A stretch of DNA of 64,000 nt. Origin: Treponema sp. (GTDB lineage Bacteria; Spirochaetota; Spirochaetia; Treponematales; Breznakiellaceae). The stretch lies in the NCBI GenBank assembly GCA_009777535.1, contig WRLP01000004.1, positions 62,001 through 126,000 of the forward strand, in the 5' to 3' direction. The notes below the pieces were generated by a model, which worked only from the letters and a program-made list of their open reading frames with translations, was not told where the DNA came from and searched no databases. Made by a program: the position numbers and the translations under genes. Below are positions 16,414-25,628 of this stretch, one piece after another; position 1 is the first letter of the stretch, and every line of letters starts with the position of its first letter.

Positions 16414-17256
16414 ATGCGTTTTTATTTAGTATCCATATTTTTTCTTTTGCTGATCTTGCTTCTGTCCTGCTCCAGGAAAGAAGCGGTTAAATATATTCCG
16501 GATAATTCCGAAGATATTCCACGCATCAGTGCGGATCTATCCGCAAATGAACCATTCATCAGTATTCTCCCGGCAATTTTCCAGGCAGCGGAAATTCCCG
16601 CCAATCTGTCCCGTGCAATACAGGAAGATCTGTCGGTAAATCCGGGCTTCATTCTCGATCTGCTGGGCATTCTAAGGGGCGATCCGTATTTACGGCTGCT
16701 TGTAGACAAGCGCCATTCCCTTCCGCAAAACTATGCGCCAGGTGACCTAGTTGAGCTGAGAGACGGCTCCTACAGAATATCCAGGGCGTCGCTGATGCTG
16801 CGCAGGGAAGCGGCAGCGGCATTAGACGAAATGGCGGCGGCAGCGAGAACCGCCGGACACACCCTTGTCGCCTCATCGTCGTATCGATCTTATAATTACC
16901 AATCAGAAGTTTATGACCGTAATGTCAGGGAAATGGGGCAGCAAGCTGCTGACATGGAGTCCGCCCGCCCTGGTACCAGCCAGCATCAGCTTGGGCTGGC
17001 ACTGGATTTCGGCTCAATTGACGACTCCTTCGCGCAGACCGGCGAAAGCCGTTGGCTTGCAGCTAACGCATCGCGGTTCGGGTGGTCTCTTTCTTACCCT
17101 TCAGGCTATGAAGAGGTAACAGGCTACCGCTGGGAAAGCTGGCACTACCGCTATGTTGGCAGGGACCTTGCCGTCTTTATAGAAAATTATTTCGGCGGTA
17201 TTCAGCAATATGCCCTTAGGTTCATTTATGAATGGGAAAGACAGACCGATAGTTGA
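16414..17256 (+). CDS. D-alanyl-D-alanine carboxypeptidase (M15B/VanY family) lipoprotein
   Basis: 280 aa with a lipobox ending at C19 (LLSC). The catalytic domain covers about 125-255: SSYRSYNYQ, then H191 and D198 in QHQLGLALDFG, E241 and H244 in ESWHYRYVG, the zinc ligands and base of the M15 fold. It would trim the terminal D-Ala from peptidoglycan stem peptides in the periplasm. It sits 6 bp behind glgC and 42 bp before ptsI on the same strand, probably in one transcript, though no functional link is apparent. No good ribosome binding site is visible, which suggests coupling to glgC. Confidence 0.9.
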   Translation: MRFYLVSIFFLLLILLLSCSRKEAVKYIPDNSEDIPRISADLSANEPFISILPAIFQAAEIPANLSRAIQEDLSVNPGFILDLLGILRGDPYLRLLVDKRHSLPQNYAPGDLVELRDGSYRISRASLMLRREAAAALDEMAAAARTAGHTLVASSSYRSYNYQSEVYDRNVREMGQQAADMESARPGTSQHQLGLALDFGSIDDSFAQTGESRWLAANASRFGWSLSYPSGYEEVTGYRWESWHYRYVGRDLAVFIENYFGGIQQYALRFIYEWERQTDS

Positions 17257-17298
17257 AGTATTTCGGCGGCTTGGGCGGCGGCTAAAGGACAGACAAGC

Positions 17299-19032
17299 AT
17301 GGTATTAAAAGGAAATCCGGTATCCCCGGGGGCCGCCCTGGGTCATGTCCATGTATACCGCAGTTTTTCGCCGGAAGCGTCTGAAAGTTTTATAGAAAAA
17401 AACGCGGCAGGCAGCGAAAAAAAACGTTACGAGGAAACAAGGGAAAAAGCCGCCGCGGAAATACAGGATATCTGCAATTCATTAAAAAACGATGATCCAA
17501 AAAAAACAAATATTTTCAGCGCCCATCTTGATATTCTGAATGACCCGGCGGCTTACGAAGAAATAACCGAACGCATAGAAACAGGATTATGCGCCGGCGA
17601 TTGGGCGATCTGGAATATATACACAAAATATATAAACATGCTCCTTAAAACAGAAGATGCGGTGATCCGGGAAAGATATGTAGATTTTGAAGATGTGCGC
17701 AACCGAATTTTGCGAATATGGCATGGATTTCCGGAAAGCAACCTTTCCTCACTGACAGCCCCTGTAATTGTAGCTGCAAAAGACCTTCTGCCGTCGGATA
17801 CTGCAACCATTGACCGGCGTAATGTCCTTGCCATCATTACCGAAACCGGAGGAAGCACCTCTCATTCAGCGATCATCGCCAGAAGTTACGGGATACCCGC
17901 CATTCTTGGCATTCCCAATCTGCTGGATAAAATCAAACATGGCGCCTTTGCCGCAGTAGATGCTTTTACCGGAGAGGTTTTTACAGAACCGGATAATGAA
18001 ACAATTACGCTACTCTCGGCAAAGAGGGAGCGCAGCCTGAAGGAAGCGGCGGAAACAAAGACCTTCCAAAAAATAGAGCCAATTACCGCTGACGGGTATC
18101 GTATGGAAATCGGCCTTAACATTGGAAGCGCAAATGATGAGGAATTGGCCGGCGCCGAATATACCGATTTTGCCGGTCTATTCCGTACAGAATTTCTTTT
18201 CATGGGAAGGAGTACGCTTCCCTGCGAAGAAGAACAATTTGCCGCCTACCGGAAGGTACTGGAAATATTCGGAAAAAAACCGGTTTACCTGCGCACCCTG
18301 GACATCGGGGGTGATAAAACACTTAGCTGCCTGGAACTGCCGAAAGAAGATAATCCGTTTCTGGGCAAGCGCGCGCTGAGGCTTTGCTTCGGCAATCCGG
18401 GCATCTTTAAGACCCAGCTCAGGGCTGCGTTACGCGCATCTGTTTTCGGGAACCTTCACCTGATGCTGCCGATGGTGGGCTCGATAGACGACATAAGACA
18501 TGCAAAAGCCATTATAGAAGAAGCCAGGGCAGAACTTGAAGCTGAAGGCGCCAGAAATAATTGGGAATACAAGCTGGGCATCATGATCGAAGTCCCCTCG
18601 ATTGCCCTTATTGCCGACATTGCTGCCGCCGAGATAGATTTCGCGTCTATTGGTACCAATGATCTTTGCCAATATCTGTGCGCGGCCGACCGCATGAATC
18701 CGGAAGTAAGCGGGTACTACCAGAGCTTTCATCCGGCGATGTTCCGGCTTATTGGTGAAACGGCCGCCCATTTTAACAGGGCGGGCAAGCCGTTAAGCGT
18801 ATGCGGGGAAATGGGCGGGAACCCCCTTGCTGCGGCGGTACTTACCGGGCTGGGCATACGCAAACTGAGCATGGGCCCTGCCTCGATAGCGCCTGTTAAG
18901 CGTATGCTTTCGCATTTGTCCGTTAAAAACGCCGAAGAAATCGCGGATAAAGTGAAAGGTTTTTGTACCGCAGCAGAGGTTGAAAATTATTTAGAGAGGG
19001 AGCCGCTTCTAAAGCTGCCCGAAATTCATTAA
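17299..19032 (+). CDS. ptsI: Phosphoenolpyruvate-protein phosphotransferase (enzyme I)
   Basis: 577 aa, full length. It transfers phosphate from PEP to HPr in the cytoplasm. The phosphorylated H189 is in GGSTSHSAI. The PEP-binding barrel shows TEFLFMGR, LRTLDIGGDK, the MLPMV strand, GIMIEVPS, FASIGTNDL and the catalytic cysteine in SVCGEMGG near residue 500. AAAGGA precedes the ATG. Neither HPr nor sugar-specific EII genes lie in the window; treponemes often have an incomplete, regulatory-only PTS, so the role here may be regulatory. The last 24 bp overlap the convergent glycosyltransferase gene. Confidence 0.95.
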   Translation: MVLKGNPVSPGAALGHVHVYRSFSPEASESFIEKNAAGSEKKRYEETREKAAAEIQDICNSLKNDDPKKTNIFSAHLDILNDPAAYEEITERIETGLCAGDWAIWNIYTKYINMLLKTEDAVIRERYVDFEDVRNRILRIWHGFPESNLSSLTAPVIVAAKDLLPSDTATIDRRNVLAIITETGGSTSHSAIIARSYGIPAILGIPNLLDKIKHGAFAAVDAFTGEVFTEPDNETITLLSAKRERSLKEAAETKTFQKIEPITADGYRMEIGLNIGSANDEELAGAEYTDFAGLFRTEFLFMGRSTLPCEEEQFAAYRKVLEIFGKKPVYLRTLDIGGDKTLSCLELPKEDNPFLGKRALRLCFGNPGIFKTQLRAALRASVFGNLHLMLPMVGSIDDIRHAKAIIEEARAELEAEGARNNWEYKLGIMIEVPSIALIADIAAAEIDFASIGTNDLCQYLCAADRMNPEVSGYYQSFHPAMFRLIGETAAHFNRAGKPLSVCGEMGGNPLAAAVLTGLGIRKLSMGPASIAPVKRMLSHLSVKNAEEIADKVKGFCTAAEVENYLEREPLLKLPEIH

Positions 19033-20286
19033 GGCCTGCCGCAGCCTCTGTTCCAAAAGTGTGTAAGAGAAAAATTTACGCGCAATCTCAAAATTTCTTT
19101 CGGCAAGTAAATTCGAGGCAACCGGATTGTTAAGCAGAACACGGACGGCATTAACGGCATCGTTGGTGATGTAGTTTTCCATAATAACAACATCGAAGGC
19201 GAGCGGCTCTATATCCTGCTGAAATATCGAGTAACGGTTAACCAACACCGGCTTCTTGAACCACAGCGCTTCCAGAAAGGCATTGCCGAAACCTTCGTAT
19301 GTCGAAGGATAGGTAACAAAATCCGCGTTCAGATAACAGTCGTTAAGGCTGTATTTTTTATGCCCCGTCTCTGTAAGGCCGCGTTCCGCTCCAATAATAT
19401 CCGAATGGATAATTACCTCAACCCCCAAAAGGGCGGCATATTCCATTGTCCGGCTGTAATAATCAGAACCTTCATCGCGTTCCTGATGGCTTATAAGAAG
19501 TTTTGCCTTTTTATCTTTTAGCCTGCTTGCCAGCTCTATTGCATGCTCTATGCCTTTTCTGGCGACAATGCGGGTTGGCTGCAGCAACAGAGTCTCATCA
19601 TCACCTACACCCAAATCCTTTCTCATCGTCCGCGCATAATCATCAATTTCCGGAGGAGATGTGTCAAAGTCCAGTACATTCGGGATAACTATCGAAGAAA
19701 GTCCACAGCGGAATGAAAGCTGCTGGCGGGCCTCCGAATTTATAACTACATGGTTTATGCTGTGCAGCTTGGGCGGGAAAGCCACGGAAAGATAGTCTGA
19801 TACACAGTTAACTGAAAAACGCTGTCTTTCCCAGGAAAAATCATGGTGGTGGGCAATTGTGGGGATTCCTGTTTCGGCGATAAGCTCCGTTAAAGCGAGA
19901 CCGAGTGGAATATTCATGGGGATTGTCAGGGCGTTTTCCGGTATTAAAAGATCGATTTTGAACTGCTTAACAAAATCATAAAGGGCTGTTTTAAGCTTAA
20001 AACGTATAGATTGAATAGCGCCCGAAAGTTTTTCATTGCGAACGGTCGAGCCAAAGGATTTATCCTGAATTTCCTGAATCACAGGGTGGGCGAAAAAGGC
20101 CTCTTCGACAACCATTGATCTGTCTGCGTCCCAATCGGAAAGGCCTGAAAAAAAGAAACATTCATAGCCCATTCGTTCAAGAACCGTCCGCCATTTGGCA
20201 GTCTCAAGCGAAACACCGTCGTTTCCCTTAAATCTGGTTGAGACAAAGCCTATATTGCGAATAACACTTGATTTGGAAAGATACAT
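19009..20286 (-). CDS. Glycosyltransferase, GT4-like
   Basis: 425 aa. The GT-B fold is suggested by the N-terminal GFVSTRF strand, HHHDFSWERQRF in the middle, NVLDFD at the domain joint, LLQPTRIVARKGIEHAIELA (the donor-domain start), and TYPSTYEGFGNAFLEALWFKKPVLVNRYSIF with the family's E-x7-E region. Sugar donor and acceptor are unknown. The ATG at 20286 follows the clpC stop by one base; an in-frame TTG at 20304 would overlap clpC. It appears cotranscribed with clpC and converges on ptsI with a 24-bp overlap. Confidence 0.85.
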   Translation of the reverse strand: MYLSKSSVIRNIGFVSTRFKGNDGVSLETAKWRTVLERMGYECFFFSGLSDWDADRSMVVEEAFFAHPVIQEIQDKSFGSTVRNEKLSGAIQSIRFKLKTALYDFVKQFKIDLLIPENALTIPMNIPLGLALTELIAETGIPTIAHHHDFSWERQRFSVNCVSDYLSVAFPPKLHSINHVVINSEARQQLSFRCGLSSIVIPNVLDFDTSPPEIDDYARTMRKDLGVGDDETLLLQPTRIVARKGIEHAIELASRLKDKKAKLLISHQERDEGSDYYSRTMEYAALLGVEVIIHSDIIGAERGLTETGHKKYSLNDCYLNADFVTYPSTYEGFGNAFLEALWFKKPVLVNRYSIFQQDIEPLAFDVVIMENYITNDAVNAVRVLLNNPVASNLLAERNFEIARKFFSYTLLEQRLRQALMNFGQL

Positions 20287-20287
20287 A

Positions 20288-22876
20288 TTAACTGACGCTT
20301 CCAACCAGGTTGTTTACATTGTGCAAAGCTTCATTTTCCCCAGCCGGCTTTTTAATACCGGATATTCTTATTTTCCCTTTTCTGCCGTCGGCGGTAAAAA
20401 CCGCTCCCACCGTCCAGTTGCCTTCAAGTATCATCTGCGACAGGGGATCTTCAAGCTCCTTTTGGATTGTTCTGCGCAGCGGCCTGCCGCCGAATTTGGG
20501 ATCCCAGCCCTTTTCTATCAGAATGCGCCTTGCGGCGCCCAGGATATTCATGGAAAAACCCTGCTCTGCAAGACGGCCGGAAAGCACTTCCAGCTCGATG
20601 TCCAAAATCGCGTTTATCTGTTTCTTGTCAAGCGGGTGGAAGACAACAATATCGTCCAGGCGGTTCAAAAACTCGGGGTTAAACAGGCGGCGTAATTCCG
20701 CCATTGCGTGCGATTCTATTTCGCTCATGCTCATAAGCCCCGACTCTACGGAAAAACCAAGGCGGGAATCTTTGGAAATTTCACGAACACCGGCGTTACT
20801 TGTCATGATAATGATGGTGTTTCTGAAACTGACCGTGTGCCCAAGATTATCCTTCAGTTCTCCTTCTTCCATTATCTGCAATAGAATGTTGAAAGTATCC
20901 CCGTGGGCTTTTTCAATTTCGTCAAAAAGGATTACACGATAAGGATTGCGCCTTATCTTCTCCGTCAGCATCCCGCCTTCTTCATAACCGATATATCCCG
21001 GGGGAGCTCCCACAAGGCGGGAAGTGTTGTGTTTTTCCATATAGTCGGACATATCGATCCTGACAAGGGATTCTTCGCTGCCGAACAGGTATTTTGAAAG
21101 TTTTTTGGCAAGCAGGGTTTTTCCGACCCCGGTAGGCCCCAGAAAAATGAACGATCCCATGGGCCTTGAGGGAGAAGAAATGCCGGTGCGGGATCTTCTG
21201 ATTGCAGAAGAAATGCGCCTAACAGCATCGTCCTGGCCGATTACGGTTTTGTGCAGTTCATCTTCCATCAAAAGCAGACGGCGGGATTCCTGATCTTCAA
21301 GATGCATTACCGGAATGCCTGTTGCTTCCGCGACCACCCTGCGTATATCTTCTTCCGTTACTTTAACCCTCTCCTTTTTGAACACTCTTTCCCAGGCAAT
21401 GCGGGCGGTTTCCAGCCTGGCTTTCAATGCCCTAACCTTATCCCTCACTTCGGCAGCCCTCTCATAATCCTGGGAACTTACAAGCGCGCTTTTTTCTTCG
21501 CTGAGTTTCTCGATCTCGGCTTCTATGCCGGAAATCTCCGGAGGTTCATCACGGTTCTCCAGTTTCCTCATCGCTCCGGCCTCGTCGAGAATATCAATAG
21601 CCTTGTCCGGCATGTAGCGGCCTGTAATATAGCGCTGAGCCAGCTTTGCGGCAAGTTCAACTGCGCTATCAGAATATTTTACATGATGGTGGTCTTCATA
21701 TTTTTTTTGTATGCCCTTAAGAATTTCCTGAGTGTCCTGTAAACTTGGCTCATCAACAAGAATAACCTGAAACCTTCGCTCCAGAGCAGCGTCTTTTTCA
21801 AAATGCTTGCGGTATTCAGCCAAAGTTGTAGCTCCGATGCAGCGAATCTCTCCACGAGAAAGGCCGGGCTTCAACATATTGGAAGCATCGATAGTTCCCT
21901 CAGCGCCGCCCGCTCCGATAATGGTATGTATTTCATCGATAAAAAGAATTATATTGCCCGCCTGGATTATTTCCCTCATTATTTTTTTTAGCCGGTCTTC
22001 AAACTCACCGCGGTACTTGGTTCCCGCAACAATAGAACCCAAATCCAGCGAAAGAATACGTTTGCCTGCCAGGGCTTCGGGAGGCGCATCGGAAACCAGC
22101 AACTGTGCAAGGCCCTCCACAATCGCCGTTTTTCCAACCCCCGGCTCGCCGACCAATATGGGGTTATTTTTCGTTCTTCGCGCGATAATTCGCACCGCTC
22201 TGTTAATTGCCGCCTTTCTGCCGACAACCGGGTCTATTTTTCCCATCTTCGCAAGAGCGGTTAAATCTCTGGAAAAATTATCCAGGGTGGGAGTGAGTAC
22301 CGGATAAACAGCGGGTTTAACCCTTGGGCTGTGGCGTTCTGTATCCAGACCGCTTCGATTATGCGCATGACGTTCCTTGTGAATAAAATAAGGCTGATAA
22401 CCGCCGGCCGGAATACGTTCATCTCCCTTCGTATTCGGCTGAGTGAATGTTGTCTGCACTATAACCCGCATCATGTCAGCGTCTACAGCACGTTGGTTAA
22501 GATATACCTGCACGCTGGAATCATGCTCTCTCATGGCGGCAAACAAAATATGCTCCGTACCCAGATAGGCACTTCCCATTGACCTGGCTTCTTCTGTTGC
22601 AGATTCCAGCATATTTTTGGTACGTTTTGAGGGAGGAACATCGCTGTGTATTAAAAGACCGGGAATTCGGGGAATTACACCCTCTAAATTCTGCATAAAC
22701 TCGGCAATATCAATGCGTAAAAACCGCAGAGCCTTACAGGCAGTCCCCTCGCCTTCCCTGAGCAGCGCGATAATAATATGCTCCGGCAGTAATTGATCCG
22801 AATTAAACCGCCGAGCCTCTTCCTGGGCATCGCCGGAAAGGAGCCTCTGAACACGTTGAGTTAAGCCCTTAAACAC
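20288..22876 (-). CDS. clpC: ClpC-type AAA+ unfoldase
   Basis: 862 aa: an N-terminal double Clp-N domain (about 1-150), AAA-1 with GEPGVGKT and the IHTIIGAGGAEG pore loop, a UVR-like coiled segment (EIEKLSEEKSALVSSQDYER) between the two ATPase domains, which marks ClpC rather than ClpA or ClpB, and AAA-2 with GPTGVGKT, YIGYEEGG and the D2-small domain. It unfolds substrates for ClpP, or works as a chaperone. GTG start at 22876 with GGGAGTG upstream and a strong promoter at 22895-22923. Confidence 0.93.
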   Translation of the reverse strand: MFKGLTQRVQRLLSGDAQEEARRFNSDQLLPEHIIIALLREGEGTACKALRFLRIDIAEFMQNLEGVIPRIPGLLIHSDVPPSKRTKNMLESATEEARSMGSAYLGTEHILFAAMREHDSSVQVYLNQRAVDADMMRVIVQTTFTQPNTKGDERIPAGGYQPYFIHKERHAHNRSGLDTERHSPRVKPAVYPVLTPTLDNFSRDLTALAKMGKIDPVVGRKAAINRAVRIIARRTKNNPILVGEPGVGKTAIVEGLAQLLVSDAPPEALAGKRILSLDLGSIVAGTKYRGEFEDRLKKIMREIIQAGNIILFIDEIHTIIGAGGAEGTIDASNMLKPGLSRGEIRCIGATTLAEYRKHFEKDAALERRFQVILVDEPSLQDTQEILKGIQKKYEDHHHVKYSDSAVELAAKLAQRYITGRYMPDKAIDILDEAGAMRKLENRDEPPEISGIEAEIEKLSEEKSALVSSQDYERAAEVRDKVRALKARLETARIAWERVFKKERVKVTEEDIRRVVAEATGIPVMHLEDQESRRLLLMEDELHKTVIGQDDAVRRISSAIRRSRTGISSPSRPMGSFIFLGPTGVGKTLLAKKLSKYLFGSEESLVRIDMSDYMEKHNTSRLVGAPPGYIGYEEGGMLTEKIRRNPYRVILFDEIEKAHGDTFNILLQIMEEGELKDNLGHTVSFRNTIIIMTSNAGVREISKDSRLGFSVESGLMSMSEIESHAMAELRRLFNPEFLNRLDDIVVFHPLDKKQINAILDIELEVLSGRLAEQGFSMNILGAARRILIEKGWDPKFGGRPLRRTIQKELEDPLSQMILEGNWTVGAVFTADGRKGKIRISGIKKPAGENEALHNVNNLVGSVS

Positions 22877-22894
22877 AAATACACTCCCTTTTTA

Positions 22895-22923
22895 ATAATA
22901 TAGCCATTACATGCTGTTTTCAA
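22895..22923 (-). promoter_or_regulatory. clpC promoter
   Basis: On the minus strand TTGAAA (22918-22923), 17-bp spacer, TATTAT (22895-22900); both hexamers match consensus at 5 of 6. The expected leader is about 12 nt and carries the ribosome binding site. Confidence 0.65.
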
Positions 22924-22955
22924 TACGCATGTCGATTACTTTTGGCAAAAGATCC

Positions 22956-23420
22956 CTATTTATCAAAAACAATAAAATCTCCCGCCGTTACTCCTGCCCG
23001 TTCAAACCACCCCTGCGGTACTTCCAACGCATAACGGACAGAACGGCTTGATCTAACCGAGTTAAGGTCGTTCGGCCTTAACTCCTTAATTTCAACAATT
23101 CTGCCGTCCCAGGCAATAAAGGCAATGGAAAGGGGGATAATTGTATTTTTCATCCAGAACGAAAGAACTTGATCGCTTTCAAAGATAAACAGCATTCCTT
23201 CCCCGTCTTTTATCGATTTCCGGTACATCAACCCGCGGTTTCGCTCCTCATTGGTCCGGGCCATTTCCGCCATAATTGCTGCCCGTACTTCGCCGTTCCG
23301 TTCAATGACAATTTCCTGCACCACAAGCTTATTCGGTGAACAGTTAATGAAACCGGGGACAAAAAGAAACAGGAAAAGGAAAACTCCCGGGAGGGAATAT
23401 CTTCTTATGCTAAAATTCAT
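22956..23420 (-). CDS. DUF192 family lipoprotein
   Basis: 154 aa from the ATG at 23420, which overlaps the end of the upstream gene by 11 bp; an earlier in-frame start at 23459 would lie deep inside that gene. A hydrophobic leader ends in FINC, a loose spirochaetal lipobox. The DUF192 core is clear: NRGLMYRKSI, GEGMLFIFE, FWMKNTIIPLSIAFI, then RYALEVPQGWFERAGV. DUF192 proteins are small beta-barrels, usually exported; their function is unknown. Translationally coupled to the 23410-24003 gene. Confidence 0.88.
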   Translation of the reverse strand: MNFSIRRYSLPGVFLFLFLFVPGFINCSPNKLVVQEIVIERNGEVRAAIMAEMARTNEERNRGLMYRKSIKDGEGMLFIFESDQVLSFWMKNTIIPLSIAFIAWDGRIVEIKELRPNDLNSVRSSRSVRYALEVPQGWFERAGVTAGDFIVFDK

Positions 23421-24003
23421 CGAGGAATTCCTGACGCAGGCGCACCTGCCTGGATTCAATCAGATTGGATTCGTCTATAATGTCGTCAAAAACTCTTTTA
23501 TCAATATATTTAACAGTTAATGGCCGTTCAACGGCTATTCTGGTGTCTTCTGTTTCCCATACCGACTCGCGGGGATCAAGCCATGACGGCTGTCCGTATT
23601 TTTCCGTAAACTGTGTAAAAACCGAGTAATGATCAATAATCGCCGTGTTAAGGGAAAATGCCATTATAAAGACTTCTCCGTCCCTTAACTGAAAAAAGGC
23701 ACGCCTTATAAATGACGATCCGGTGGTTTCTACCAGGCTCTGATCCCTGGCCGGAAGAAATGACACATCTCTGTCTCCCCTGAAATTGAAGAGCCCGTCG
23801 GCCATAAGGCTGTCTTTTAGTTCATCAAGGCTCATGCCAAGAGTAAGCTGACGGAACTGCCTTGGCAGGCCCGCCTCTTCATCCGTATAAAACTGGATAT
23901 CCTGTTCCGGCTCTTCAGTCTGGGAATACAGCCCTGCCGGTGTCAATATCAGCAGGCTGAAACAAAGCACTGTTAACCGGAAAAAAATGGTTCTTTGCCG
24001 CAT
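23410..24003 (-). CDS. Conserved exported protein of unknown function
   Basis: 197 aa with a typical signal peptide (charged start, hydrophobic core, cleavage near LYSQ). The mature part has TLGMSLDELKDSLMADGLFNF, a pattern like that of small periplasmic proteins with a glycine-methionine helix start, then beta strands around RAFFQLRDGEVF and a charged C-terminus. I do not recognise a named family. GATAAT lies 7 nt before the ATG without a ribosome binding site, so this could be leaderless, but the -35 is not convincing. It forms an operon with the DUF192 gene. Confidence 0.65.
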   Translation of the reverse strand: MRQRTIFFRLTVLCFSLLILTPAGLYSQTEEPEQDIQFYTDEEAGLPRQFRQLTLGMSLDELKDSLMADGLFNFRGDRDVSFLPARDQSLVETTGSSFIRRAFFQLRDGEVFIMAFSLNTAIIDHYSVFTQFTEKYGQPSWLDPRESVWETEDTRIAVERPLTVKYIDKRVFDDIIDESNLIESRQVRLRQEFLDEF

Positions 24004-24048
24004 CGTTTATATTATCGGAAGGCTTATTCAAAACTATAACAACGGCAT

Positions 24049-24163
24049 AAATGTGTGCCTGAAATATTAACTTGGGGTCCCGTCAGGGGGTAAAAGTGTC
24101 ATGCGAGCATGCCACCTTTTACCCCCTGACACCCCCGTGTTACCATTTTCCGGCACACATTTT
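24049..24163. repeat. Long palindromic element, copy 1 (115 bp)
   Basis: Outer arms AAATGTGTGCC and its complement at the ends, then GAAA and GGGG blocks that also pair, then an inner hairpin at 24082-24130 whose GTCAGGGGGTAAAAG pairs perfectly with CTTTTACCCCCTGAC around a CATG stem-loop. The whole unit is one imperfect palindrome. The same architecture recurs at 42326-42444 with changed but still complementary bases. It encodes no protein and resembles a non-autonomous mobile or REP-like element. Confidence 0.8.
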
Positions 24164-24170
24164 TGAATAG

Positions 24171-24300
24171 GCTATAGTTATGTAACGCTTACGAAGGGGG
24201 CATCTTTCTACAATTGCTATAATAGTGAAACGCTTACGAAGGGGGCATCTTTCCGTAGTTGCTATAGCAGTGAAACGCTTACGAAGGGGGGCTTAAAAGT
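24171..24300. repeat. 45-bp tandem repeats, three copies
   Basis: Units begin at 24171, 24216 and 24261, exactly 45 bp apart, with a shared core AACGCTTACGAAGGGGG followed by CATCTTT in the first two. Each starts GCTATA, and the second contains TATAAT. The third runs into the last codons of the cyclic-nucleotide-binding gene ending at 24293. Units follow each other without spacers. Confidence 0.85.
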
Positions 24301-25552
24301 AGTTTAGCGAGGCTGTTTTTTCCTTGCGGGATTTTTCCAGTTGCTGCATCTTGTGGAAATAGGCCGCCTGCCGTGTTATTTCCCTAACTTCCATTACATA
24401 AATCTTATCGTTAAGAATTTTAAATAATCTGTTTTCCATCATTTTTTTAATTACAAGTTTACCGTCGCCCGGGGTAAGGCCGACCATATTGATCAGTTCC
24501 TTTGTCCCGAAATCGAATGTAAACGAACGCTTTTCATTTAGATCGACACGTTTCTTTTCGAGCTGAATTTGCAGCGCGTCGTACATCCGCCCCAAGGGAT
24601 CGGCAATTTGTGTATTTGCAAGCTGCTTGTAAATGAGCCATATTCTTTCAGCTAACAGGGTAGTCAACCTTGCAATTAACTGCGGCTGGGTTTTGATCAT
24701 CTGCCCGAAGTTAACGCGGTTTACCGCCATTAGCTGACAATTTTCATAGGCCACTGCATTGGCGGCCCTGGGCTTGGATTCCAGCAGGGCCATCTCGCCG
24801 AAAATGTCCCCTGTTTTAAGAACTGCCAAAAGTACTTCGTTGTTTTCAACTACCTTGACTATTTTTACCGAGCCTTTCTGTATTATGAAAAGTTCTTCCC
24901 CCGGTTCGCCTTCACAAAAAATCATCGCGTCTTTGTTATACGTTCGTATAACCTCATCGCGTTTAAAATCCAGTTTCACCGAATTGGCATACGGTGATAT
25001 TTTCATCATTTTTTCACGGGCTTCCCGTACAAAGAAACCCTGCGGACAATGTTTTACATATTGATGATAAGAATAATACGCCTGATTATACTGGCTCTGT
25101 TTTACATAATACTCGGCTACATCAAACAGATGACTTGGGTCATTTTCCGCTGTTTTTTTTAGGGTCAGCCTTGTAAGGGCCTCATCAAGGTAGCGCACTC
25201 TTTTGGAAAATTGAAGGATTATCTTCATAGCGACAGGAGCGTTGCTTTGTATAAGCTGGCTGAATTGTTCCCTGTGTACTGATATAAGCGTAACATCTGT
25301 AAGGGCCTGAGCCGTTTCTATATGGCTGTGGCTTGACATTGTTGAAACAACGCCAAAAAAATCCCCGGGCCCGAGAACATCTCCCTGCTCTTCCGCTACA
25401 ACCTGCACTTCCTTGGAGAGCCGCACCTTTCCTTCGCGGATAATAAAAAACCTGTCCGCATTCCGTTTACCTTCTACGATAATGTATGCGTCCTTGAGAA
25501 AACTGACAAAAGCAAGCTGAAGATTACCGGCCATTACCATCCTTTTAGACAT
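24293..25552 (-). CDS. Crp-like protein with two cyclic-nucleotide-binding domains
   Basis: 419 aa. Two cNMP-binding folds lie at about 10-125 and 190-310, joined by a helical, TPR-like linker (DVAEYYVKQSQYNQAYYSYHQYV). The second has a good phosphate-binding cassette, GEMALLESKPRAANA, with its arginine; in the first the equivalent reads GVVSTMSSHSHIETA and lacks it, so probably only the second binds a nucleotide. The C-terminal 100 residues look like a winged helix (TKELINMVGLTPGDGKLVIKK), so it may bind DNA. The cyclase partner is unknown. The ATG at 25552 has AAGG and a TATACT upstream. Confidence 0.8.
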   Translation of the reverse strand: MSKRMVMAGNLQLAFVSFLKDAYIIVEGKRNADRFFIIREGKVRLSKEVQVVAEEQGDVLGPGDFFGVVSTMSSHSHIETAQALTDVTLISVHREQFSQLIQSNAPVAMKIILQFSKRVRYLDEALTRLTLKKTAENDPSHLFDVAEYYVKQSQYNQAYYSYHQYVKHCPQGFFVREAREKMMKISPYANSVKLDFKRDEVIRTYNKDAMIFCEGEPGEELFIIQKGSVKIVKVVENNEVLLAVLKTGDIFGEMALLESKPRAANAVAYENCQLMAVNRVNFGQMIKTQPQLIARLTTLLAERIWLIYKQLANTQIADPLGRMYDALQIQLEKKRVDLNEKRSFTFDFGTKELINMVGLTPGDGKLVIKKMMENRLFKILNDKIYVMEVREITRQAAYFHKMQQLEKSRKEKTASLNYF

Positions 25553-25628
25553 TCAAGCCTTACATCAGTATAAAAACCATAAGGCTGCAATGTCAACAGT
25601 TCACAAGCGGCTTTTGTAAAACCGCTCA

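Noticed and set aside
20310-20942. 210-aa plus-strand open frame
   Set aside because: Antisense to clpC; Ser/Arg-rich shadow.
24082-24130. Inner hairpin as a rho-independent terminator
   Set aside because: No T-run on either side, and the same structure recurs between two divergent genes at 42361-42407.
24171-24300. Possible CRISPR array (45-bp repeats)
   Set aside because: Units are contiguous with no unique spacers and no cas gene is in the window. The 23-bp array at 10012-10149 is rejected for the same reason.
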